From: Citrus sinensis
Taxonomy: Eukaryota; Streptophyta; Magnoliopsida; Sapindales; Rutaceae
Reading direction: 5' to 3'
DNA length: 64,000 nucleotides
Assembly (NCBI RefSeq): GCF_022201045.2
Contig: NC_068557.1
Location: 21,987,501 to 22,051,500 of the forward strand
Shown piece by piece: positions 49,131 through 62,433 of the stretch; position 1 is the stretch's first letter, and every line of letters begins with the position of its first letter. Both the position numbers and the translations under genes were made by a program. The notes below the pieces were generated by a model. The model saw only the letters and a program-made list of their open reading frames with translations, was not told where the DNA came from and did no database searches.

Positions 49131-51161
49131 ATGGCGGATAATCATCAACCTGAAGCAGTTCCGAATCGCCCTTCTCTAAAACCCAGTTCGCATTTCAACA
49201 ATTACCCACTTTGGAAAGCCAAGGTTCCTCTTTTTTTAATTCTCACTTCTTTTTATTTTTGCTTTTTTCCCCAATGTATTTAATGTTATTTTTCTTAATC
49301 ATTTAACAATTGTGATATGAAATTGGATGTGGGTTTGTCATATGGATTAATTTTGTTTGCTTTTGTTTGACGAATTGTAGCTTAGAGACAACTGTTACAA
49401 GAGAGTACGAGAGGACAGGAGCCGTTTGCTTTGGAAAATGAGGTTGCCTGCTGCTCAATCTTTAAACCACAAGGTTTAATTTGTTACTTCACATCACTCG
49501 TTTCTTGTACCTGTTTCGATTTTATTTTTTTTTTGGTATACGATTGATTATCTTATGCATTTAGCATGCTGTTTCAAATAATCTTGCATTGGAACCTCGA
49601 AATTCCGTTACGAAAGCAAATTGTGAATTTAAAATGCTGAACATGTAAAATGGCCATCTGTGGTTTCTTGCTTTTCATTCGTATTTGTATGTGAAGCATT
49701 GTGGAATATTAAGACAGTGAAGAACTGATGATTCGTTAAAACATTTTTCTGGTTCTATATTAGCTCCCATCAGCTTTCATAGTTGGAGAAACTCAGGGTT
49801 TCTAGACACCTTCTTATGAAGACATCCAATTGTCATCTTTCTTTTTGTTGCAAAGTATGCATTTCTTTATATTTGTGTCAGACTATTTGAATCCAATTAA
49901 TTGCTTTGACGTACGGTAGTGACTGATTTTGTTCTGGCATGCCCTTAGTTCTCTTCTCTACCTTGTGGAGAAATTCTTTGTAGAATTAGTTTCCCTGTAT
50001 AATCCCTAGCTGTTCACTTTTTTTTTTTTTCCTTGGTTCCAGGACTTCATCAAATCTGCTTTTCAAGACATAGTTTCCGATGAACTGAAAAAATTCAAGA
50101 ACTTGCCATTAAAACCAAATGACTGTATGGAAGTATCATCTCCTACAGCCGAACCCAATGATATATTATGGGAATATGATGGTCTTCACAGCACCTATCA
50201 AGGCGAATGTGAAGAAATATTATTAGAGATGCAGAGGATCTTTTATGAGGATCTCAGGGCTGAACCAACTAGAAAAGGTGAATTATGGTTGCTGCTCTAC
50301 AAATCTGATTATATTCTCCTGATAACCAGAGGAGGAGGAGAATATGCATTGCAGTGCAAGTAAATATTTTGTGAAAACTTCTGTGGATGTGCTTTTTATC
50401 ATCTTCTAGTTAACTAGGTATAGATTGTAGTCCTTTCTGTTTGTTCTTGGACTTTGTTCTTCTTCTCCACTTCTCCTCTCTGCCTTATATTATTGTACTC
50501 ATATCTTGTGTTTGCCATGCTGCTTTACCTCATCTTGTTTCCAAGTTTGCTAGGCCTTGTAGTTTTGCGTTGTCTTTCTCCTCATTGCACACAGATTGGA
50601 GAATCTGCCTGTGTGTATGTGTGCACATTAGGAGTTTGTTCATGGTGTAATCATATCTTGAGCTTGAATTCTTACTCTAGCTTTTTGCAGAACCAGAAAT
50701 CCCTGTTGAAACATGGGAAGATCAAGAAGATGAGTACTTGGCTAACGCAGTTTATGAGCATATGCACCTAAATGACCAGGTATAATTTCATATGTAAGAA
50801 TCATGAGGTTTTTTTTTGTCTTTGCCTTTCCATTAACCCAATTCTGAACATAAATGAAAACAATATGGTTTCTGATGTTGGGTACACTTAGCCATGTGAA
50901 CAGACATGGTGCCCCATATGTAAGCGAGGAGAGTTGCAAGAGAACTGCCAACTTATTTATTGCACTGGGTGTGAACTTCAGCTCAGCAAAGATGATGAGA
51001 TCAATGTGGTTACCCTTCGAAATCGACTGGCTGATGTGCACACAGAACATCTTGATCGGGGCTGTAGATTAAAACCCAAGTTCCGCCTTGAGACTAGTTT
51101 TGGGTTAACTGCTTTGTACATTTTCTGTCAAGGTTGCAGTACATTCGAGGTTGTGATATAG
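49131..51161 (+). CDS. RPA-interacting protein (RIP/RPAIN family, 259 aa)
   Basis: Five coding exons: 49131-49223, 49381-49473, 50043-50277, 50691-50779 and 50892-51161; the frame closes at 259 residues. The N-terminal basic motif (LWKAKLRDNCYKRVREDRSR split over the first junction) matches the RIP N-domain that contacts the replication protein A heterotrimer. An acidic middle (LLEMQRIFYEDL, ETWEDQEDEYLANAVYEHM) follows. The C-terminal zinc-finger domain has CxxC pairs at C177/C180, C194/C197 and FCQGC near the end. The family helps import RPA into the nucleus during replication and repair. It is head-to-head with the RLT3-like gene, as I recall for At4g12750/At4g12760. Confidence 0.88.
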
Positions 51162-51511
51162 CTTCTTTCATCTTTGCATAACTTCTTAAATTTTGATCCC
51201 ACAGTGACAGTTTTCTTTCATTGGCTACATGCATACGGTACCTTACAAGTATTGTAAGTTGTTACCAGTGAATGATGTTCTGCTTGTTTAGATTTCAGAG
51301 GTAGTAAAACCACAAAAGAATGATATCAGGTTAATGCTTTCAGCAAAGCGCATGGTGGTCTTCTCGAGTTGATGCTAATACCTCTTCGACCAGATCTTTT
51401 GTACTTTTTAGTCCCTTAGACCAGATTTAAGTTGTATATTTTCAATTCCCGCTTCCAACTCGAATCTCAAACCGTTGTCGACATTGGTTTATTGATTGAT
51501 TATGTAGGAAA

Positions 51512-52521
51512 GGGATATTATCATTTTCCCACTAAAGGTATTCTGACACATCATGTCAGTACCACGGTTTGATAAAACCATCAATTTACCATCAAATGTT
51601 TAAACTGTTAGTATTTTTCCACCGTTCCGTTAAAATTCAGTTAATATGTAACGAAAATTTTATAAAATGTCAATTTTACCTTTGGAGCGTAAAAGATCAT
51701 GTAATTAACCTTGAGCTTATAAAATTGAGCTTTTGCTTTATCTCAGCAACAAGTTGAGTTTTATGTGATTTAAGATTAAAATATTAATCAAATTACAAAA
51801 TTATGTCATTTAAGAAATTATGTTTAAGTATTTACTTAATTAAAGTTTTAGTTAACCAACAAGTGACTTACATTTAAAATTCTAGTTGATCTCTCATTTG
51901 AGAATGTTAATTCACTTACTTAGCATTATGTGGTATTTTCTTTAAAGATTTTGAATTGTTTGATGGTTGTGAGAGTAAAATTTAAAATAATAAAAACAAT
52001 ATAATTATCATGTTAATGTAATAGTCTGGGTTTTAAAAAATTTTAAAAATAAATATTTTTTTCCGTGTGAAAAGGCTCGAAAAAAGGTTTATTCAACTAA
52101 ATATTATTTGGTCCCTATCATTTTAAAAGTTTAATATCTTACCTCAAAATTAACATACTTTTTATTAAGCATTAACCCCTCAAAAAATTAAATCCTATGG
52201 CATTTCGCTCCAAAATTTCCAATTCTTAATTTGCCCTAACCAGAGGACCCAATCCATTTTTTTTTAATTTTCTCCTAAAGATTATTTGGATGTGAATAAA
52301 AAACTCATCCACTAAATTCGTGTGATAATTATATGGTCTTTTACGCTCCAAGGGTAAAATTGACCTTTTATGAATTTTCCGTTACATATTAATTGAGTTT
52401 TAACGGAATGGTGGAAAAATACTAACAATTTAAACGTTTGGTGGTAAATTGATGGTTTTACCAAACCGTGGTCCTGACATGATGTGTCAAAATACATTTG
52501 ATAGAAAAATGATAATATCCC
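51512..52521. mobile_element. Mutator-like MITE with about 210-base TIRs and a 9-base target duplication
   Basis: The left arm (51512 to about 51725, starting GGGATATTATCATTTT) is the inverse of the right arm (about 52310-52521). Inside both arms are ACACATCATGTCA, CCATCAATTTACCA, TTTAAAC, CCACCGTTCCGTTAAAA-like and GGAGCGTAAAAGA. Because the arms mirror each other, both strands carry the same accidental frame around SIYHQ. Flanks TGTAGGAAA (51503-51511) and TATAGGAAA (52522-52530) form a 9-base target duplication with one mismatch, the hallmark of Mutator insertion. There is no transposase. Confidence 0.8.
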
Positions 52522-53049
52522 TATAGGAAAATATCTCCGTAGTCATATTGTTGGTTTCAACTTATTTTTATTAATGTGAAGACATTATAATTTAATAGAA
52601 AATTTTATTGGTGTGACGTAATTATTCTTAGTACAAGTGATGTAGAAATAAAGAATGCTTTACATTATTTTTATATGATTGAGAATCTACTAAGTCATCT
52701 TAAAAAGTTTAAATGTTTGTGTTCTTTTCAATTTTTTTCTCGTAACGCAATTTCTATATATATTATATAATAATTGGTAATAACTCTAAAAAATAAATCA
52801 TTATCCTAAGCAACTTAGGAAAAATATTTAATTTAGTTTTAAACCTCTAATGTAATACAACATATATTTTTCAAATATACAAACAATTATTATAATACGA
52901 AGACAAGTTTTTTAAGATTGGATTTTGAAAAATCGTAGCTTATTATATAATACATAGTTTATTCATATTTATAATTGATCTAAATTAAGATCATAATTTT
53001 TTATAATTATATGAAAACATTCTTATATAAATTATTACTATAAAAAGAT

Positions 53050-53672
53050 GGGAAAAAGACAATGAACCCCCTAACATTTTTAGAAAAGATACATAAAACC
53101 TCTTAATGTTTCAAAAAAGACATATAACCCCATTTTTGTTAGTAAATTTCATTTGTTTTAGTAGTAAATTTATTTTTAATTTATAATTACTACTATGTCC
53201 CTATAATAAATAAATCAATATATTGACTTAAGACATGTCATCGATGACGTGTATAATAAAATCAATAACTTTTTACTTAAAACTTAAAATTGAGATGAAA
53301 TTACCTTTTACAAAAAATATTCACTCTAAATTATAAATATACTCTTTTTAATGATAGGATGATAAAAAATAATGACTAATAGATAAAATTAAAATCAAAT
53401 TTATTTTCTTCTAGAACAAATCAGGCAAAATAAGATATTAAATAGACTTATGTACGGATGAAAGGTAAATTGAATAAACAGAAAGTAAAACCAAGAAGTT
53501 CATTGTCTTAAATCAATATTTTAACTTATTTATCATAAGATCATAATAGTAATTGTAAAATTAAAATAAATTTACTATTAAGATAAATAAAATTTATTTA
53601 TAAAAATAAGGATTATATATCTTTTTTAAAACCTCCTTTTCCCAAATGTTAAGGAGTCACTGTCCTTTTTCT
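53050..53672. mobile_element. Second long-TIR MITE, about 620 bases
   Basis: The left end GGGAAAAAGACAATGAACCC then CCTAACATTT is mirrored by the right end, which on the other strand reads AAGAAAAAGGACAGTGACTC then CTTAACATTT. Inverted similarity continues inward for 150 bases or more (TAGTAAATTTATTT and complements). The target duplication is unclear, so the class is uncertain. Confidence 0.6.
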
Positions 53673-54331
53673 TAAAAAATTTTGACTGCAATAATTACGG
53701 TTTATTAATCATTTAGTAATAATAGTGGTTCCTACGGATGTATATGATTGTTTTAAACTTTTCAAACCAGAAAATGGATATGCATGGTATACTGCTTGAA
53801 AACAAAAAATGGAATGGAAGAAATAGATAGCATATATTTGCCACGTCCTGCCAAGAGTTTGCTTCCCAACGCAGCAATCATACAAGGATCATTCATACAG
53901 TCGGTTTGATAGTAACGAACATATTGGTATTCACTCAATATACCAAAGACCCACGGCCAAAAAAACCCCCACGAAAATAATAACTATAAATGAATTAACA
54001 CCACAAAAAATACAAACGTCCGTCTCATGAAAATGGGATGACTGAACTCGAGCACCAAATATTACTCTACACGAACAAAAGATTACACCTCCTGATGCAT
54101 ATGCAGGAACATTTGTTTACAGCAAAAGAATAGCGCGCAGACACTTGGACATAGGCATCTTGGCATATGCGAAAGGGCCCCCGAGCCTCCCTCTTATCAG
54201 CTGATAGACATAATATGACGTGAATTGAAGCAGAATGTGACAGCAGATTGAAGAATGTATCAGCTGAGACAGTCAATATGGTTCCACTCCCAAGAATCAA
54301 GAAGTTTGAGTAAAATAATTGTTACTTGAAC

Positions 54332-57300
54332 TCAGAAGAGCTCCTCCGAATTGAACTTGTTCCAAGCTTCCTGTTTTGTTTAACAATTGAAAAATGAGCG
54401 CAAATTGCATATTTTTCACTATTCAGACGTAAATGCGTTAAACACGGTGTATAGAAACTCCAATTGCATATTTTTCACTATTCATGTTTGCATGTAACAG
54501 TAGCTTGTCATCGAATTGACAGCAAAAAGTGAAACACCCAAAATAGTAAACTAAAAAACTATCTTGCATAGTAAGATTGAAGCCTTCAAGGCATAATAGT
54601 ATGAAAAAACGACAGTATATTTGTTGTACCTTAAGCAAATCAAACACCTTCTCAGCAATATACTTCTGTTGGAGATTGGCTCCTTTTTGTTGCACTTTAT
54701 CAGGATGGATGCATAAAGTTGCCTTTCTATAACACTTTTTAACCGCAGCAGCAGTAATCAAATCAGTCAAAGAAACAGGTTGCCAACCACTTTCAGGCCA
54801 GAGCACCTAATTGTTGCAGAAAAGATTCATAAGATCAGATGGTGATAACAGTATAGTAAAACTACTAATTAAACGAAGTTGCTCATTCTGCAGAACCTAA
54901 GAAAAGTAGTTATAGCAGCGGTCATGCTTAGGAAAGTCAATTTGGTTGGGGAATTAAGAGATCTACAAACATTGCTCTCCATCTCTCTCTATCTCTGCAC
55001 GTGCGTGTCTAACTTAACAGTTGCTTGATAACTAGATGATAGTTCTATTTCCTAGTACACAAAATTTGACTCATGTAGAAACTTTCTCATAATAAATTTT
55101 GCTACATTAAGCACTACTTGGTCCTCAAACATTTTAGATTTCTTACGATCTAGAATCTGTATTAGGTACTTCAAGCTTCTCCAATCTCTCATCAGCTAAC
55201 AGTACCATCGAAAGAGCAGGATTCTTATCTCGAAGCCAAACTTTGAGGTCCAAAAAGAAAGTTATAATTCTAAAACCTACCTATGGTCTAGCATTACGTA
55301 GAAGTAAATAAGTTTATTCTTTCTGTACATATTGTTCACAATAAGATGGTCGAAAATGTCAGAATAGTGAAAATAGTTTACACTTATTATGTTTCCAGAC
55401 TCAATAAGAGAAGACTTAAAACCGGCAATGCATCTAATGAGTACTAGTGTCATGCCAAATAGTGTCTAGTTTAAGGGCAATGCATCTAATGAGTACTCGT
55501 ATCATGCCAAATAGTGTCAAGCTTCTGACTGCCCGACACTACGCAGCAGAAATACAGACAGCAGATTGCCAAAACCTAGAAAACTAGAATAGAGATATGG
55601 TGTAAATACAGTGATAAGATGATGTGTGTCTAGAGATATGGTGTAAATACAGTGATAAGATGATGTGTGTCTATGCATGCACAGCAAGGCAACATATTTT
55701 ATAAAATGATGACATAGAAGATTGCAGGCAAGATTTACAGAGTTGCGACAACAACAACTTATCATAAAACCATGAGATATAGGAATGATATGGGAGTACT
55801 TTTTCAATATACAGTAAAGTAATAGAACATACACACAAAACAAGAATAACTCACATATTGCATTGTAGCTAAGAGAGCGCGTATATTCCCTTCTTTTCCA
55901 GCAGCCCAGCGCTTAATTTCAACATCAAGAGTTTCTGCAATCCTCTGGAATCAACATAGACTAATATTAGACAGACAATGAGAAATGGAAGTAACCTCAA
56001 CAAGGAGATAGTTCACTGGGGAAAGCACATGCAAACAATATATGTATACATCATATTTCATTCTGCACTCCTTAAAACAAGATTAATTATCAAATCTAAT
56101 TGATTTGTTTCATAGCTTCTAGTAAATGACAATTAGGATTGAGTTTCCCTAAATGACCTGCACATAAATACAACTTAGAATTGGTTTCTATTCTAGGTTA
56201 TATTGACCTGCACTAAAACCCAAACTGAGTTGGAAACTGATTTGCAAGGAACTGCCCCTATCCCAGCCCTCAACCACAAACAGTAAGAAGGTTCCCAGCT
56301 CAAGACCCCCCCCCCCCCCCCACAACAACAAAACCAAAAAAAAACCCCAAAAAAAGGTAATATAACTGTACAGTGCAGTAGCAGCGAAGGCTGTAGCAAT
56401 AAGAGTCCTAAGGTTGACCCCCTCAAACACAACAACCAACATTCTTATAGAGAAGCAGATGGTGGGAAAGAAAGAATAATGAGACAAGAAAACATGATTC
56501 AAATAAAATTCATTGTAAGCAAACATGATTCAATTAAAATTCATTGTGCCCTACTTACATGTCTCTCAGCTTGATCCCTTTGGGCTTGAAGGTCACGTTC
56601 ATTCTTCTCAGCCAGAGCTTTTGCCTGAACAAAAATTGCATGCACTTAACAAAAGGAGGTGGAACTGAGCATATGGACCAACCCTAAAAGGTAGAATAAT
56701 GGCTTTCATGCAACATATAATACATACCGCACGCTCCTGCGTCCTTTGGTGGCGTTCTAACCTGGCTCTTCGTCTTTCTTCAGTTTCCCCTTCAACATCT
56801 TGGAACTCTCCAGCTGATGATCCAGCAGCTAATGGAAGGAAGTAGTCCAGTCAATTAGTATTATACGGAAAAGAAAACAAGATATCTTGTAGTATTACCT
56901 CCAAAAATCGAAGAAAGATCATCAACAATATTTGTAGTAGAAGATGCTTTCCTCATGTTAGATGAGGCTCCAACTGATGTCCTCCTAGCTGGCTCAGGGC
57001 CTCCTTTGCTCTGGCTATCAAACAGGGAATCCTGAAATACAGAGATTCAATATATAAGGCTTCTGAAACTGTAGAAAGTCTGAACATAGACAGATTTTAA
57101 AGTTCAGGTTCTCACTGAAGTGTTGGCCCTTGGCCTAGGAGCACTGCTTGGTCGGGAACTCATGCTAAAAAAGGACTCAAGATCATTATCATTCTTTTGT
57201 TGGTTTTGGTTTGCCCTTGCTGCAGCAGCAGCTTTTTCTCTAGCCTCTGCAGCAGCTCTTTCCCTGGCCTCTGAAGCAGCCCTCTGTACAGCAGCCCTTT

Positions 57301-60300
57301 CAGCTCTCTGCAGTGCCTCGGCTTCAGTCCTTGCAACAGACGCTCTTTCCCGTGCTTCCTTCTCCCTTGCTTCTGCATTTGCCCTTTCCCTAGCTTCTGC
57401 AGCAGCTCTTTCTGCCCTTTCTCTTGCTTCTGCCGCAGCCCTTTCACGAGCTTCAGCTTGTGCCCTCTGAACAGCTGCTCTTTCCGCACGCTCTCGGGCT
57501 GCAGCGTTTGCTTTATCAACAGCTGCCCTTTCAGCTTTTAGGCGAGCTTCAGCAGCTGCTCTTTCTCGTGCTTCTCTGGTAGCCCTTTCCACAGCTTGTC
57601 TCGCTTTTTCTCTTTCCTTCTCAATCTCCCTTGCTCGCTCCTTCTCTTTCTCAATTCTCTTCTTTTCTCTCTCTTTTTCCTCCCTTTCTCTCTCCCTCTC
57701 TCTCTCAAGTCTCCTCTGTTCTTCCCCCTTTTCTCTCTGTTGCATCTCACGATCTAATCTCTCTTGAGCATCTTGTTGCGTAGCTCTCTCCTCTCTATCT
57801 GGTTGAACAGATTCTCTACTTCTTGCAGCCTTGAAAGACTCCCTCTCCCTCATTTCCTTAGCATGGCGGAATTTAGCCTCTGCTCTATCCATAGCCTCCT
57901 TCATTGCGGCAGCAGAAGCTGCAGCAATGGAGCTTTCCACATCTTCAGGAGAAGGAACTTCTCCATATTCATTAACATTATTCCAGGACCTACTCATAGC
58001 AAAATCCTCAAGTTCATCAATTTGAGATGCTGCTGAGCTCCTTGTTCCAGCATGGGTTGACTTAGGGCTATGAGTACATTGAGGGGAATTTGAGAAAGAA
58101 GAATACTCATTAGCCTTCTTTCTTGCATTACCAGTCTCTAACTTAGAAACTCGTGTAGGTCTTGGAGGTGGGGGCCTTGAAGGCGGAGGAGCACTTGTGG
58201 GCTGCGTAAAAAGAGGAATCTCTGAAACAGTAAGCCACAAATCTTCAGCTGAATCAAACAGATCTTCTGATTTTGGAGTTGTGTTGACTTGTGAATTTGT
58301 CTCGCTAGGACTGGCACTTGTGTAAGACGGGGGAGAAGTAGCCCTACCAGCAGATCTAAGAGAATCAGTTGCACTCATATAGGAAGGGGGAGAAGTAGCT
58401 CTACCAGCAGATCTAAGAGAATCGGTTGCACTCATATAGGATGGGGGGGAAGTAGCTCTACCAGCAGATCTAGAAGAATCAGTTGCAACACTCGGCATGT
58501 TAAAAAGGGTGTCATTGGATCCCTGAAAATTATCAACAGGTGTATTATTCTGTGCATAACCATCAAAGTTTTCCACTGAAGATCTATCAATTGATTCTTT
58601 TCTGGGATGAGTCTGGGTGCCACTCACGCTTTTACTTCTTAAAGATCTATCATTCCCTCTCTTGTTGATCTCAGGTGAAACTGGAGGCACAGATTTCCCA
58701 AGAATATTAAGGGAATCTAAATCATCAAATACTCCCCCACTTACAGATGATCCATTTACTTTTGCACTTCCAGAGCCACCAAATTTACCAATTTCTTCCA
58801 GTCGATCAGTGAACACCTCTGAAGACGAACCCACGTGGGTTGAAGTTGATTCCGAAACTCCAAAGGGATCCTCCATCACACTAGATGCTGTCTTGGTTGA
58901 ATTAGAAGGTGGTTTTTGAGACTGACTGGACTCTGATGTTGACCTGTGCAAGGGAAAATAGATAGGAGCTGCATATATTAATTCGTAGGCAGAAACTATA
59001 ACACAAAGGGCATCATGTCATACTGAATCACATATACTTTCTATTATAAGGGTGGTATAAAGTTGAATATGACAAAGAAAAGCGGGAAAAAACCAAAAAC
59101 AAATTCTGTCACATTTTTATGTTAATTGCATTTCCCACATCTATACATGAAAGTGAAACTACGACACTGACTTGTCAAAACCCTCAGCTGAATTTCTGTC
59201 TCTTGTCCAGCTGAAATCTTATTTTCTTCAATTAGAACATCCTCTGTTAGATTTCCAATCAGGATTTACATAAATCTCATATCATTCCAATTACTGAATT
59301 TTGCTGTAGAAAAAACAAATTGATGTGACAACTTAGCCCTAAAAACACTCAATTCTTCTACAAAACAAAGTTGCTGGCTCACTGCCCAAAGATAGAATGC
59401 CTCTGCAATGTCTTACAGAAAACAACATAATTTGGCTTCAATATGGCTTCCTAGGTCTGCAGGGACTTTTACGACTTGCTAGGACACATTTTACTACATT
59501 GAACAAAATAACACTAATCTTGTCGCAGCAAGCACATTCCAAGAGTAAAACACTACGAAAAAATTGCAAATGCCACCTTTATGTAAATATATTGCAGACT
59601 AGCAACATTTTACTTACAATATATAATGACATGGTTTTTGTTTCGTAACACCACATTCCAGACTTAGATTTTCAAACATTGCCACCAATTACACTCCAAT
59701 AGTACTGCTCATATTTCTAGGGTGGATAGAGCTATATTTGCAAACACATCAAAATGTCATATTTCACATCAAATTAAAAGATTAAATCAAAATGCAGATA
59801 AAAGAACATACCTGTTACTACTAGGAGACCTACTGCGACCAAAACCAGGCAACAAATCATCAAAAGCCGACACATCTTTCTCTGATTTCACCCTCGATTC
59901 CGTTTCTTTTTTACCTAAATTGCCCAAAAGATCATCCAAGGGCGAACTCTCTCTGGCGCTCTCATGTTTCGCCGACGATCTCGAGAACGAGGCAAACACG
60001 TCATCAAAATTCGCGCCCGACGACGAAGCCGCCGCAGCCGGAGTCGATGAGGTCCTTAATCCAGGCAATCCTTTGAAAATATCTACATCGTCATCATAAA
60101 CCGGCTTATCATAAACCGGCATCGAATTCGCATTCGAAGAACCGGAAATAGAGCCGTAATCAAACGACGACGTGTTACCGCTGCGAGAATCGACGGCTGA
60201 AGTGGAAGAATACTTCGGCGTACCGACGAACACGTCGTTGAAAAAGGGTCCATCGCGATCGTGATCGTCGAACACATCCGTCGATCTTAGCGAGGAGGAT

Positions 60301-60431
60301 TTTGGGAATTCGGATGCATTAGATCCGAGTACGAAACTCGAATTGCTAGCACGAGACGGTGCCATTGGAGCCGACTTGCCTTGCGGTTTGAAGCCGAAAT
60401 CTCGGGCCAAAAGACTTGGAAATTCATCCAT
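54332..60431 (-). CDS. Auxilin-like J-domain protein (1017 aa)
   Basis: Eight coding exons on the minus strand: 60431-59812, 58943-57116, 57031-56899, 56828-56728, 56624-56559, 55944-55855, 54806-54630 and 54370-54332; phases close at 1017 residues. The first ATG gives [13 protein letters not shown], the usual start of plant auxilin-like proteins. Long Ser/Pro-rich disordered regions contain FDDLL/DPFG-type clathrin- or adaptor-binding motifs. A long Arg/Glu/Ala-rich helical region follows (about residues 580-800). The C-terminal J-domain (about 915-1017) has the HPD motif in [20 protein letters not shown] and ends KFNSEELF. These proteins recruit Hsc70 to remove clathrin coats. Family and position fit AUXILIN-LIKE1/2 (At4g12780/At4g12770). 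Confidence 0.93.
58320..58490 (-). repeat. In-frame 57-base tandem repeat inside the auxilin-like gene
   Basis: Three copies with 57-base spacing encode a 19-residue unit, [19 protein letters not shown], with small changes. The unit is Ser/Pro-rich and could be phosphorylated. Near-identity at DNA level suggests recent expansion by slippage or unequal exchange. Confidence 0.85.
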
Positions 60432-61214
60432 TAATTCCAAAAACAAATCTGACGGCAGTGATTGAACTGAAATTTGGTTTCTGTAATGATTCAGATCTGG
60501 GGCAAGGCGATGGCTAAAGGAACAAAAAATGAATGAAGGGCATCAAAAGAAGGTGAAATAAATTGGAGGGTAAACAGTCAATTATTGAATAATTAGTTTT
60601 TTTTTTTTATAAACTGAAAATTAACAATGATCTTAAAAGGAAAAGGAAAACAAAAAAGGAGAAAGAAAGAACCGAGTTAGATTAATAATAGCAAGGAAAG
60701 AGGAGATGTGAAAATATTTGTTTTTTTTTTTATTTCAAAATTATTTTGTGCTTGTACTTCTTCTTCGTCTTCCTCTTTCTTCGAGGCTTCTATCTATGCC
60801 GTGGGCTAAGACACGTTACTGTTTATTTCCATTTTCATTTTGCTCTTGTATTTTTTTTTTCCCCCCTGGTGATGGATTAGTTTTGAGGTTTGATTTTTGT
60901 TGAGGAGGATTTGGGATTTGTTTATTTTTTGAAAGGCTTTGTTATTTGGGACTTGTTTCCGGTTTCACCCTGATTTTTGCATCTTTGAAGTATATTTTTT
61001 CAGAGGGCAAAATAATGTTTAGATCCCCGTATTATTATGAGTTCTTACGCAAGATGTACTTTATCTATTAGTATCAAAGAGGCTCCTCGTACGTTGTAAG
61101 TCGTAAATAAGAATTAGAATTCAATGCTAGTATTCACTAATTTGATCATTCACACTGATAAATTATGTCTTTTATTATTATTATTATTATTATTATTATG
61201 ATGGTCATGATGAT

Positions 61215-62272
61215 TAGGGTGGGTGTTTTATAGTTCGATTCGATTTGGAGCCAGAACTGAAACCGAACCAAAACCGATTGGTTCTTAAAAATTCAAACCG
61301 AATAAAAACCAAATTTTAAAACCGAATTGAATTCGGTTTGATTTTGAAATTCAGTTTGGTTAGGTTTGGTTCAATTCATATATCTTCTAAATTTTCATTC
61401 ATAAAAGCATGATAAACTTTAAATCCAACTATTAAATACACATGTTTCTCTCGCAAATGGATTCTCACTATACACACCGATTTCACACTTATGGTAGCCA
61501 TAACCCACAAGATTCAAACACTAGAAGCACAAAAACAAAATACATCAGCACAAAAGCAATACAGCCCACGAAATTCAAACACCAGCAACACAAAAGCAAT
61601 TTACAACAGTTAATTTCACACTTGTAGTAGCCGCATCCCACAAGATTCAAACAGCCAACACAAAAGCAACCCCTCACAAGATTCAAACAGAAGTAAAACA
61701 AACACGCAGCATAAATAAATAAATAAATAAATAAACACCTGCAATAGCGAAGATGACGGGCCGACTAGGAGTGATGAGTGAGAGACAAGCAACGTGAATA
61801 AAGCATGAGTAATGATTGACGACGGTGAGACAAGCAGCGAAGGTTGAAGATGACGAGCTAAGTCGACTGATGGTTGATGAGTGAGACCGCGAGATGATCG
61901 TGCTTGAGGGGCTGCGTCCACGACGGCGTTACCGTGAGAGGCTGCGACCGAGAAAGATTATCGTGCCGCTGTTGACCGTGAAAGATGGATGTCGATTTAG
62001 GGATTTACCGATTGGGGTTGTTCTTTGTTAGGAACTAGCAAATGAAAATTGATTTTAGGTTTTTATATTTTAAATTTAATATATATTTTAATTAAATTCA
62101 AACGAACTGATTGGTTTGTCAGTTTGGTTCATTTTGGGCCAAACCAAATACAAACCAATCGTTCGTAAATTTTCAAACCATTCAATTTTTGTCATTAGAA
62201 CCAAATTGAATTTTTTTTGTTCGATTCGGTTCGGTTCAGTTTGGCAAAAACCGAACAGTTTGCCCATCCTTA
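61215..62272. mobile_element. hAT-like element, 1058 bases, with internal minisatellite
   Basis: The element begins TAGGGTGGGTG and ends GCCCATCCTTA, so the ends are short inverted repeats. ATGATGAT flanks both sides (61207-61214 and 62273-62280), a perfect 8-base duplication, though the site lies in ATG-rich DNA. Sub-terminal regions are full of AACCGAACC and GGTTCGGTT phrases, like the element at 36677. The inside (about 61495-61700) has degenerate repeats of CACAAGATTCAAACA and CACAAAAGCAA. A GAT/GAC-rich stretch (61750-61980) has no transposase-like frame. Confidence 0.65.
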
Positions 62273-62433
62273 ATGATGATGATGATGGAAATTTAGGGTT
62301 GGGATGTTATTGGCCCAAATCAAAATAAGTGACGTAAATTGTAAAGGAGCAACGAATGCTTAAAAAAATTTATATAGAAAATTATAGGTGTTGTTTGGCA
62401 CACCTCTCATTGATGAGATTCAACCTTATGATT

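Larger units (their letters stand above)
51162..54331. other. Intergenic DNA with two MITE-like elements
   Basis: Between the RPA-interacting gene and the auxilin-like gene. A MULE-type MITE (51512-52521) and a second long-TIR element (about 53050-53672) fill much of it. The rest is AT-rich without recognisable genes; the last few hundred bases are the 3' flank of the auxilin-like gene. Confidence 0.6.

Noticed and set aside
49960-50042. Possible additional coding exon before exon 3 of the RPA-interacting gene
   Set aside because: The open frame is short and the TTCCAG acceptor at 50042 already joins in frame to exon 2.
51569-52497. Two similar ORFs (IKPSIYHQ/VKPSIYHQ) on opposite strands as duplicated genes
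   Set aside because: They are the two inverted arms of the Mutator-like MITE, not genes.
57120-57470. 116-codon plus-strand Ala/Leu-rich frame
   Set aside because: It is an antisense shadow of the Arg/Glu/Ala-rich region of the auxilin-like gene.
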